Shown here piece by piece: positions 32,116-38,238 of a DNA stretch of 38,238 bases. The position numbers and the translations under genes are program-made. The stretch comes from Chromatiaceae bacterium (GTDB lineage: Bacteria; Pseudomonadota; Gammaproteobacteria; Chromatiales; Chromatiaceae). Within the stretch, counting starts at the first letter, position 1. Every line of letters begins with the position of its first letter. A model generated the notes under the pieces. The model did not search any database. It saw only the letters and a list, made by a program, of their open reading frames with translations, and was not told where the DNA came from. Location of the stretch: assembly GCA_028277465.1 (NCBI GenBank), contig JANQGF010000185.1, positions 1 through 38,238 on the forward strand, written 5' to 3'.

Positions 32116-33261
32116 TTACCTCCGCGCCCGACGCGCCGAGCGCGGGTCGAGATAGTCGTCGGGCACCGGCAGGTCCTCGGGCATCTCGATCTCCGGGTCC
32201 TGGCGCTCGAGCTGGTAGACATAGGCGAGGATCCTCGCCACGGCCACGAAGAGACCGGCCGGGATCTCCTGGCCGATCTCGGTCGTGTAATAGATGGCGC
32301 GCGCGACCCGTGGCGCCACGACCAGCCGGATGCGATGCGTTTCGGCCAGCTCGCGAATGGCCGCCGCCACCTCGTCGGCACCCTTTGCGAGCAGGCGTGG
32401 GGCCTGCATGGTCGCGGCCTCATAGGCGATGGCGACGGCGAAATGGGTGGGGTTGGTGATCACCACGTCCGCCTTGGGGACCTCCGCCATCATCCGTCGC
32501 CGCGCCATCTCCTGCTGCAACTGGCGGATCCGACCCTTGACCTCCGGCTTGCCATCCGTGTCCTTGAGCTCGTCCTTGACCTCCTGGAGCGTCATCTTGA
32601 GTTGCTTGCGGTGATTCCAGAGCTGGAAGGGCACATCGATCACGACCACCAGCAAGAGTGCGAACGCGGCGATGAGGAAGATCCAGGCCGCCATGCGCCC
32701 AGTCTCGATGATTGCGTTCTCGACCGCCTGCTCGCCGAGCGCCAGCAGGCGCCCCCAGAAACCGATCATGGCCATCCCGGCGATGATGGTCACCAGGAAG
32801 AACTTGCCCAGTGCCTTCACCAGCTCCATCAGCCCCTGGACCGAGAAGACCCGTTTCAGGCCAGTGATCGGATTGAGCTTGGAGAACTTGGGCGCCAAGG
32901 CCTGAGTCGAGAAGTTGGCCCCACCGATCAGGATCGGTGCCAGCAGCGCCACGACCGTCACCGCGACGAACAAGGGCGATAGAAGCAGCAGGACGCGGGA
33001 CACCAGCTGCTCTAGATGACGCAGCAAGAGCCCCTTCTCGAAGACCAGCTCGCGGTCCAACTGCAGGGCATCCACCATCAGGTCGTTCAGGCCCGCGCCC
33101 AGGTGGTCCCCGAAGGCCAGCAGACAGGTGGCGCCCACGACCAGCACCGCGAAGGTATTGAGCTCGCGCGAGCGCGGCACCTGCCCCTTCTCGCGCGCCT
33201 CGCGCAGACGCTTTGCGGTCGGTTCTTCGGTTCGTTCTTGGCCGCCCTCGTTCTCCGCCAT
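32116..33261 (-). CDS. flhB: Export specificity switch protein FlhB
   Basis: FlhB is the membrane protein whose self-cleavage lets the export gate switch from rod/hook to filament substrates. The 381 residues start AENEGGQERTEEPTAKRLRE, continue through four membrane helices (about 30-210), a linker, and the cleavage site NPTH at residues 270-273 (VVITNPTHFAVAIAYE). The C-terminal domain (APRLLAKGADEVAAAIRELA, IGQEIPAGLFVAVARILAYV) is complete, so the separate FlhB-like domain at 18765 is an extra copy and not a replacement. The tail is basic. Confidence 0.97.
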   Translation of the reverse strand: MAENEGGQERTEEPTAKRLREAREKGQVPRSRELNTFAVLVVGATCLLAFGDHLGAGLNDLMVDALQLDRELVFEKGLLLRHLEQLVSRVLLLLSPLFVAVTVVALLAPILIGGANFSTQALAPKFSKLNPITGLKRVFSVQGLMELVKALGKFFLVTIIAGMAMIGFWGRLLALGEQAVENAIIETGRMAAWIFLIAAFALLLVVVIDVPFQLWNHRKQLKMTLQEVKDELKDTDGKPEVKGRIRQLQQEMARRRMMAEVPKADVVITNPTHFAVAIAYEAATMQAPRLLAKGADEVAAAIRELAETHRIRLVVAPRVARAIYYTTEIGQEIPAGLFVAVARILAYVYQLERQDPEIEMPEDLPVPDDYLDPRSARRARR

Positions 33262-33262
33262 C

Positions 33263-34036
33263 TCATGCCCTCGTGATCTGCTGAACCAGCGGGAAGGCGA
33301 CCAGGAGCAGCTCGCCGATCCGGGCCGACAAGCTGGGGAGCGTCAAGATGAGTAGCAGGAAACCGGCAAGAATGGTGAGCGGGAAACCGACGGCGAAGAT
33401 GTTGAGTTGAGGTGCGGCGCGCGTGATGACCCCCATCGCCAGATTGACCAGCAGCAACGACGCTACCGCCGGCAAGGCGATCAGCATGGCACCCGCGAAC
33501 ATGGTACTGCCGAAGCTCACGACCGCCCAGAGGTCGTCCGGCCGCAGTCCCCCGGCGCTCACCGGGAGCGTCTCGAAGCTGCGGATCAGCAGCTCGATCA
33601 GGACCAGGTGACCGTTCAAGGCCAGGAAGATCAGGGTCCCCAGGATCAGAAAGTACTGGGAGACCATGGGCACCTGCACCCCTCCGACCGGATCGACGGC
33701 AGAGGCGAATCCCAATCCCATCGACAAGGCAAGGCTCTGCCCGGCCACGATGAGCGCGGAGAACACCATCTGCAGCACCAGACCCATGGCGACACCGATC
33801 ACGACCTGCTCGGCAGCGACGAGGATCCCGCCCAGGCTCAGCGGATCGATGAACGGCTGTTCGCTCAACTGCGGGGCCACCAGCATCGCCAGCAGGAGGG
33901 CCAATCCGATGCGCACCCGAACACTGACGTTACGGGCACCGAAGACGGGAGCGACCAGCAACATGGCGCTGATACGCACGAAGGGCCACATGAGGGCGGT
34001 CACCCAGAGCAGGATGTCTTCTGCGGCGACACTCAT
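33263..34036 (-). CDS. fliR: Flagellar export gate protein FliR
   Basis: FliR is part of the FliPQR core channel. The 257-residue protein is nearly all hydrophobic, with about six membrane segments (for example MFAGAMLIALPAVASLLLVN) and family motifs such as ISAMLLVAPVFGARNVSVRV and MVSQYFLILGTLIFLALNGH. The ATG at 34036 is the only good start because an in-frame stop lies a few codons upstream. It follows fliQ after 106 bases, the only loose joint in an otherwise tight operon, and ends 1 base before flhB. Confidence 0.96.
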   Translation of the reverse strand: MSVAAEDILLWVTALMWPFVRISAMLLVAPVFGARNVSVRVRIGLALLLAMLVAPQLSEQPFIDPLSLGGILVAAEQVVIGVAMGLVLQMVFSALIVAGQSLALSMGLGFASAVDPVGGVQVPMVSQYFLILGTLIFLALNGHLVLIELLIRSFETLPVSAGGLRPDDLWAVVSFGSTMFAGAMLIALPAVASLLLVNLAMGVITRAAPQLNIFAVGFPLTILAGFLLLILTLPSLSARIGELLLVAFPLVQQITRA

Positions 34037-34142
34037 GGGGGCTCATATCCAGCGGCGTCTAAACCGCATCCGGCATGATCAGGGCGGCTTGGTACATGGG
34101 CTCTGAACTCGTGTGCGGTCTCGGCATCATCACTGACACGGC

Positions 34143-34412
34143 TCAACCGATCAGATTGGGGATGCTGGTGTAGAGACGGATGATGTAATCGGTAATGAGT
34201 GAGAGCATCCAGTGACCAGCAAAGATCAGGGCCCCGCCGACGCCGACCAGCTTGGGGATGAAGGTGAGCGTCATCTCCTGAATCTGGGTCGCCGCCTGGA
34301 TGAGACTGACGATCAGCCCGATCACCAGCCCGGTCAGGAGTGGCGGAGCGGACACCAGGATCACCACCACACCCGCCTCCTTGCCGATATCGATTGCCAT
34401 CTCGGGAGTCAT
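34143..34412 (-). CDS. fliQ: Flagellar export gate protein FliQ
   Basis: FliQ is the small two-helix component of the FliPQR channel. The 89-residue protein begins MTPEMAIDIGKEAGVVVILV and has two membrane helices (about 14-38 and 52-76) with the family motif VSLIQAATQIQEMTLTFIPK between them. AGGTGA about 7 bases upstream supports the start. It follows fliP by 11 bases. Confidence 0.96.
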   Translation of the reverse strand: MTPEMAIDIGKEAGVVVILVSAPPLLTGLVIGLIVSLIQAATQIQEMTLTFIPKLVGVGGALIFAGHWMLSLITDYIIRLYTSIPNLIG

Positions 34413-34423
34413 CGCGAATCACC

Positions 34424-35173
34424 TCAGGTAAAGAAGCTCTGGGCCAGCGTCCCCATCACGAGCGACCAGCCATCGACCAGCACGAACAGCATGAGCTTAA
34501 ACGGCAGCGAGATGATCATGGGCGAGAGCATCATCATGCCCATGGACATGAGGACGCTGGCCACGACCAGATCGATGATCAAGAAGGGGACGAGGATCAG
34601 GAATCCGATCTGGAAGGCCGTCTTGAGCTCGCTGATCACGAAGGCCGGCACCAGCAGGTTGAGTGGAATGTCCGCTGGCGACTCGAAGCCGTCGAGGCCC
34701 TTGATGTCGGCGAAGAGCGCCAGGTCCGTCTCTCGGGTCTGAGCCAACATGAAGGCCCTCAGCGGCTGGACCGCCTTGCCCAAGGCCTCTTCGGTCCCCA
34801 GCTTTTCCGCCATGTAGGGCACCGCGGCCGTGTCATAGATCTCCTGAAACACCGGCGCCATCACGAAGAGGGTCAGAAAGAAGGCGAGACCGAGCAGGAT
34901 CTGATTGGAGGGCGTCTGAGTGGTCCCCAAACCCTGGCGCAGGATGGCCAAGACGATGATGATGCGGGTAAAGGAGGTCAACATGATGAGCGCCGACGGC
35001 AGCAGGGTCAGCAGGGTCATGAAGAGCAGGATCTGCAGGGTGACCGAATAGACCTTCCCGCCGTCCGGCTCGGTCGTGACCGACAGTGCACTGAGCCCGC
35101 CGACCTGGGCGATCCCGAGACTGGGGACTAGAATCAAGACCAGAAGAGGCACCAGATGCATCACGCGCTTCAT
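34424..35173 (-). CDS. fliP: Flagellar export gate protein FliP
   Basis: FliP forms the core of the export channel. Its 249 residues start with a cleavable signal peptide ([20 protein letters not shown]), then four membrane segments and the family motifs [40 protein letters not shown], and [20 protein letters not shown] near the end. Its ATG overlaps the fliO stop by four bases (ATGA). Confidence 0.97.
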   Translation of the reverse strand: MKRVMHLVPLLVLILVPSLGIAQVGGLSALSVTTEPDGGKVYSVTLQILLFMTLLTLLPSALIMLTSFTRIIIVLAILRQGLGTTQTPSNQILLGLAFFLTLFVMAPVFQEIYDTAAVPYMAEKLGTEEALGKAVQPLRAFMLAQTRETDLALFADIKGLDGFESPADIPLNLLVPAFVISELKTAFQIGFLILVPFLIIDLVVASVLMSMGMMMLSPMIISLPFKLMLFVLVDGWSLVMGTLAQSFFT

Positions 35174-35613
35174 TTCTCACGCCCCTTCGATCTGACTCGG
35201 CTCAAGAGACCTGCGAAGTCGCCCGCCCCGGGTTCTCGCTGGGCGATGGTGATGGGTTGGTTCAGCGTGTGCAGGTGACGCATCCCGCTGGGCGCGACAC
35301 CGACCAGGATCTGCTCCTCGCCCACCTGGATCAGCATCAGACGTTCGCGGGTCCCGATCGCGCGCACGGCCAGGACCTCGATCATCTGCTGCCCCGGGCC
35401 GACGCCCCCCGGCATGCGCCGTAGAACCCACGCCAGTGCCAAGATGAGTGCCAGGACGAGTAGCAGACCGCCCAAGAGCTCGGTCAGATAGCCCGCGGCC
35501 GCGGGTGCGGGGTCGACCGGCAGAGCGGCCTGGGAGGGAAGCGTGATCCAGGCCAAGGGTCCACCCAGGGCTGCGGCCATGCGCGCGGCGACATTGGGTC
35601 GGTCAGCGGCCAT
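35170..35613 (-). CDS. fliO: Flagellar export chaperone-like protein FliO
   Basis: FliO helps FliP assemble. The 147-residue protein has a mildly hydrophobic start, one clear membrane helix at about 43-65 ([20 protein letters not shown]), and a small cytoplasmic domain ([20 protein letters not shown], then [20 protein letters not shown]). It overlaps fliN by one base and fliP by four. The position between fliN and fliP confirms the call in a weakly conserved family. Confidence 0.92.
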   Translation of the reverse strand: MAADRPNVAARMAAALGGPLAWITLPSQAALPVDPAPAAAGYLTELLGGLLLVLALILALAWVLRRMPGGVGPGQQMIEVLAVRAIGTRERLMLIQVGEEQILVGVAPSGMRHLHTLNQPITIAQREPGAGDFAGLLSRVRSKGREK

Positions 35614-36128
35614 CAGCGCAGTTTCCGTACCCGTTCGCTGGGACTGATGACATCGGTCAGACGGATGCCGAACTTCTCGTTAACCACCACCACCTCGCCA
35701 TGCGCAATCAACGTACCATTCACCAGGACGTCCAGCGGCTCCCCGGCCAGCCGGTCCAGCTCGACGACCGAGCCCTGATTCAGCTGCAGCAGATTGCGGA
35801 TGGGGATCCTGGTCCGTCCGATCTCCATGGCGATGGTGACCGGCACGTCCAGGAGCATGTTGAGGTTCATCTCCTGGCTGTCGGGTGCCTGCGAGCCCGA
35901 GAAGTCCTCCGGATTCAAGGGACGCGCCTGAGACCTCTCACCCGGGTATCCGCCAACGGCCGACCCCGCAGCGGCACTGGCCGGAGCGGCTTGCGGCGAC
36001 GGCGCCTCGGCCCCCCCGACCTCCTTGCCACTGGCGTCCGCCGCTCCTTTCTGCTCCTCGAGGGCCGCGGCCCAATCGTCGGCAATGCGGTCGTTCAGGT
36101 CGGCATCTGTGTCGGGTCCGGTACTCAT
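35613..36128 (-). CDS. fliN: Flagellar motor switch protein FliN
   Basis: FliN is the outermost C-ring subunit. I use the ATG at 36128 (MSTGPDTDADLNDRIADDWA, 171 residues), with GGAT upstream; a GTG at 36140 overlapping the fliM stop is possible but has no ribosome binding site. A disordered Ala/Pro-rich N-terminal half (about 25-85) leads to the C-terminal SpoA domain (NMLLDVPVTIAMEIGRTRIP, NQGSVVELDRLAGEPLDVLV, then VVNEKFGIRLTDVISPSERV). Confidence 0.95.
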   Translation of the reverse strand: MSTGPDTDADLNDRIADDWAAALEEQKGAADASGKEVGGAEAPSPQAAPASAAAGSAVGGYPGERSQARPLNPEDFSGSQAPDSQEMNLNMLLDVPVTIAMEIGRTRIPIRNLLQLNQGSVVELDRLAGEPLDVLVNGTLIAHGEVVVVNEKFGIRLTDVISPSERVRKLR

Positions 36129-36139
36129 GTCGCGATCCA

Positions 36140-37117
36140 CTAGCGATTGACGAAATCCAGTACTTTGATGGCATTGGAGCCGTTGGCGACGCCGAACTTG
36201 CCACGATAGACCGGAATCTCCTCGACCTTGAGGGTCACGCTCTCCGGGAAGTCGATGGGAATGATGTCACCCGGGCGCATGTCGAGCAGTTGTTGAACCG
36301 TCACCGTCGCCTCGGTGAGAATCGAGCCGATCTCGACGTGCGCCCATTGGATCTCCTCCTCCAGGGCCCGCAGCCAGCGCTCATCGACACCGGAGCGATC
36401 GGACTGAAGCCCCGTATCCAATTGCTCGCGGATCGGCTCGATCATCGAATAGGGCAGGGTGACGTGCAGATTGCCGCCCCCACCATCCAGCTCGATCCGA
36501 AAATCATTGATGATCACGATCTCGGTCGGGCTCACGATATTGGCGAACTGCGGGTTGACCTCCGAGTTGACGAACTCGAAGCTCAGACGCATGACCGGCT
36601 CCCAGGCCTTCTGCATGTCGGCGAAGGAGGCGTCCAGCAGGTTCTGGATGACCTTGAGCTCCATCGGCGTGAAGTCGCGGCCCTCGATCCGAGAGTAATA
36701 ACGCCCATCGCCGCCGAAGAAGTTGTCGACGAGACCGAAGACCAGCTTGGGATCGAAGACGAACAGGGCCGTCCCATGGAGTGGCGACACACGCACCAGA
36801 TTGAGGCTCGTCGGGACATAGAGCGAATGCAGATACTCCGAGAATTTCGTCAGTCGCGTCCCGACCACGGAGATCTCGGATGAGCGGCGCAAAAGATTGA
36901 ACAGATGGACCCGCAGATAACGCGCGAAGCGCTCATTGATCATGTCCAGCGTCGGCATCCGCCCGCGAACGATGCGCTCCTGCGTGGCGAAGTCGAACGG
37001 ACGCACCTGTCCATCCGACGGAAAGGGATTGTCATCGAGATCCAGATCGCCACTGTCGACGCCATGCAGCAGGGCGTCGATTTCATCCTGGCTGAGAATA
37101 TCGGTTTGCTGCGACAT
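36140..37117 (-). CDS. fliM: Flagellar motor switch protein FliM
   Basis: FliM is the C-ring subunit that binds CheY-P. The N-terminal docking peptide ILSQDEIDALLHGVDSG is intact. A CheC-like middle domain follows (FARYLRVHLFNLLRRSSEIS, GLVDNFFGGDGRYY) and a C-terminal SpoA domain (LDMRPGDIIPIDFPESVTLK). The 325-residue length is typical. It lies 8 bases after fliL and is followed by fliN. Confidence 0.97.
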   Translation of the reverse strand: MSQQTDILSQDEIDALLHGVDSGDLDLDDNPFPSDGQVRPFDFATQERIVRGRMPTLDMINERFARYLRVHLFNLLRRSSEISVVGTRLTKFSEYLHSLYVPTSLNLVRVSPLHGTALFVFDPKLVFGLVDNFFGGDGRYYSRIEGRDFTPMELKVIQNLLDASFADMQKAWEPVMRLSFEFVNSEVNPQFANIVSPTEIVIINDFRIELDGGGGNLHVTLPYSMIEPIREQLDTGLQSDRSGVDERWLRALEEEIQWAHVEIGSILTEATVTVQQLLDMRPGDIIPIDFPESVTLKVEEIPVYRGKFGVANGSNAIKVLDFVNR

Positions 37118-37125
37118 GCGGCCCC

Positions 37126-37644
37126 CTACTGCATCACGAGGTCCGTGAAGAGGACCATCTCGACCTCGGACGGCTCGCCGACCTGCGACAAGACGTCCTG
37201 GATCGAGGATTTCAACTCTTCCCTCAGCGCATCTTTGCCTTCCGGTCGATTGAGCACCTCGAACTCCTGCACCGCCAGATGCGTGAGCAGATCATTACGG
37301 ATCATGGGCAAGTGCCTCTCCACCGCGGCAATGACATCCGGGTTCCGCACGGCTACCGTGATGCCGACGCGAAGAAACCGCACGGGTCCGGGCTTGGTGA
37401 TATTGACCGTCATTGAATCCAGCGCATGGTAGGCCAGTGGCGCTAGCTCGGGCGTGGTCGCCTCCTCCACCTCGGCGTCACCCGATTCGCTCTCATCACC
37501 CCCCGACCCGTCCAGCAGGAAATAGGCGGCAATGCCACCCCCGATCGCGATCAGCAGCAAGATGACCCCGATCACCAAAAAGAGCTTGAGCTTGTTGCTG
37601 GAACCCTTGGTCTCTTCCGCTTCCGGAGCCTTATTCTCAGCCAT
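37126..37644 (-). CDS. fliL: Flagellar basal body-associated protein FliL
   Basis: FliL is a membrane protein that surrounds and supports stators. The 172-residue protein has a charged cytoplasmic start, one membrane helix at about 19-42 (LKLFLVIGVILLLIAIGGGI), an acidic linker, and the periplasmic FliL domain (LDSMTVNITKPGPVRFLRVG, IRNDLLTHLAVQEFEVLNRP). It leads the fliLMNOPQR-flhB-flhA run and has a sigma-54 promoter 52 bases upstream of its ATG. Confidence 0.95.
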   Translation of the reverse strand: MAENKAPEAEETKGSSNKLKLFLVIGVILLLIAIGGGIAAYFLLDGSGGDESESGDAEVEEATTPELAPLAYHALDSMTVNITKPGPVRFLRVGITVAVRNPDVIAAVERHLPMIRNDLLTHLAVQEFEVLNRPEGKDALREELKSSIQDVLSQVGEPSEVEMVLFTDLVMQ

Positions 37645-37695
37645 GTCTCACCCAGTCCTGTATTCGTCGGTTGAAACAATCCGCAGACCATCATC

Positions 37696-37711
37696 AGCAA
37701 GCCAGATGCCA
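37696..37711 (-). promoter_or_regulatory. Sigma-54 promoter of the fliL operon
   Basis: On the minus strand the site reads TGGCATC-TGGC-TTGCT. It matches the sigma-54 consensus TGGCACG-N4-TTGC(A/T) at 10 of 12 positions with correct GG/GC spacing. The predicted transcript start is near 37685, about 41 bases before the fliL ATG. FliLMNOPQR-FlhB transcription by sigma-54 and FleQ is known in Pseudomonas. Confidence 0.82.
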
Positions 37712-37747
37712 ACGCCTTTTCCAGAAAGGCCTACACCTCCCATACCT

Positions 37748-37904
37748 GTAGGATGGGCAAAGCGCGCGCTCCAGCGTTTGAGTGATCCTCATCGGGTTGG
37801 CGCGCGTGCCCATCGTTCTGAGGTCGCAGCAGGCTCGATGGGCACGCCCTGCAAAGCCATGAGCCATCCTTCCAGGGCTCCGCCAGGGGCTTTGCCCATC
37901 CTAC
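37748..37904. repeat. Composite palindromic intergenic repeat (REP/MITE-like)
   Basis: The 157-base element is bounded by a perfect 16-bp inverted repeat (GTAGGATGGGCAAAGC at 37748-37763 and its complement at 37889-37904). Inside, it splits into two hairpins in a row, each opening with GATGGGCA and closing with TGCCCATC (37751-37814 and 37837-37900). No transposase is encoded. The form is that of a dispersed non-coding repeat, which fits many gammaproteobacterial genomes, but only this one copy is seen in the window. Confidence 0.78.
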
Positions 37905-37945
37905 GGATACCTCTCCTTTTCGGTACGAAGGTTCTCGGAATTCGC

Positions 37946-38238
37946 CTAAACAAAGCAATCCAGTTTTCCCGACAAGACCGACAGGGTACTGCCGGACGGC
38001 CTCGGATCCTCGTCGACCTCTCCCATCTGTGCGTCAGAAAGCTGACGGTCGGGGCTGTCTCCTGTCTCGTCTTGCGCGGAGTCGCCGCGTCGCTCGGCGG
38101 ATTGGTCGGACACCGAGACATCGCCCAGCGACAGACCATCCTGCGCCAGCGCTTCACGCAGCCGAGGCAAGGCGGCATCGATGACCTCGCGGACGACTGG
38201 GTGCGGCGAGACGAACTGAACATGGGCCTTATCGGCCT
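37946..38238 (-). CDS. fliK: Flagellar hook-length control protein FliK, C-terminal end (partial)
   Basis: The frame is open to the window edge and encodes the last ~97 residues. The visible start, AHVQFVSPHPVVREVIDAAL followed by PRLREALAQDGLSLGDVSVS, is the end of the FliK C-terminal domain that contacts FlhB, followed by an acidic disordered tail and the terminal LSGKLDCFV. The place upstream of fliL is the standard one for fliK in polar-flagellum clusters, so this is the canonical FliK; the protein at 16126 is a second one. Confidence 0.88.
   Translation of the reverse strand, partial: ADKAHVQFVSPHPVVREVIDAALPRLREALAQDGLSLGDVSVSDQSAERRGDSAQDETGDSPDRQLSDAQMGEVDEDPRPSGSTLSVLSGKLDCFV

Larger units (their letters stand above)
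37645..37945. other. 301-base gap between fliK and fliL
   Basis: No gene is seen here. The gap holds the sigma-54 promoter of the fliL operon (37696-37711) and a composite palindromic repeat (37748-37904). The short open frames across the repeat have no ribosome binding site or recognisable product and are probably chance. Confidence 0.8.

Noticed and set aside
29942-32155. 737-residue open frame opposite flhA
   Set aside because: Antisense shadow; composition is dominated by His, Asp, Arg and Gln, as expected from the reverse of hydrophobic FlhA codons.
34037-34142. 106-base gap between fliQ and fliR as a missing small gene or an upstream fliR start
   Set aside because: An in-frame stop lies just before the fliR ATG, and no small frame in the gap has a ribosome binding site.

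Overview
The window is one large flagellar and chemotaxis gene cluster from a high-GC gammaproteobacterium with a polar, Pseudomonas/Vibrio-type flagellar system. The evidence for that type is the presence of flhF-flhG-fliA-cheYZ-cheAB-motCD-cheW in that order, a cheV-cheR pair in front of flgB, flgA-flgM-flgN read away from cheV, and promoter sequences that fit sigma-54 (class II/III) and sigma-28 (class IV) control. Gene order and protein style suggest a purple sulfur bacterium (Chromatiales) or a relative. That placement is an inference from general resemblance, not from a database search.

Layout, left to right. Positions 1-288 hold the 3' end of an unrecognised plus-strand gene. Positions 268-11380 (minus strand) hold the complete rod, ring, hook and junction set flgBCDEFGHIJKL. 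cheR and cheV follow upstream (11435-13332). A divergent intergenic region separates them from a plus-strand block: flgA, flgM, flgN, a YcgR-type PilZ brake protein, a very long FliK-like protein with proline-rich repeats, and a stand-alone FlhB C-terminal domain protein (13536-19049). That block runs tail to tail into the minus-strand chemotaxis and assembly block: DUF2802 protein, an arginine-rich pentapeptide-repeat protein, cheW, motD, motC, cheB, cheA, cheZ, cheY, fliA, flhG, flhF, flhA, flhB, fliR, fliQ, fliP, fliO, fliN, fliM, fliL (19015-37644). A 301-base gap with a composite palindromic repeat follows, then the 3' end of the canonical fliK, which runs off the window.

How the genes work together. 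FlhA/FlhB/FliOPQR form the export gate, and FliM/FliN with FliL form part of the switch and stator interface. FlgBCFGHI with FlgJ build the rod and rings, FlgD/FlgE the hook, and FlgK/FlgL the junction. FlhF/FlhG set flagellar position and number. FliA and FlgM time late expression. CheA/W/Y/Z/B/R/V steer the motor, MotCD supplies torque, and the PilZ protein probably links c-di-GMP to motor output.

The most useful new observations are as follows. Four near-consensus promoters were found by eye: sigma-28 before flgM and inside flgJ for flgKL; sigma-54 before flgB and before fliL. A chemotaxis-operon protein is built from 12 tandem (E/D)RRxx pentapeptides. A second FliK paired with an FlhB C-terminal domain lies behind a c-di-GMP brake gene. 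The CheA linker carries two copies of a short motif that resembles the FliM and CheZ CheY-docking peptides. parC/parP are missing from their usual position. Several perfect 18-22 bp GC-rich palindromes sit at gene junctions. No RNA genes, CRISPR arrays, insertion sequences or intrinsic terminators with a clear U-tract were seen.
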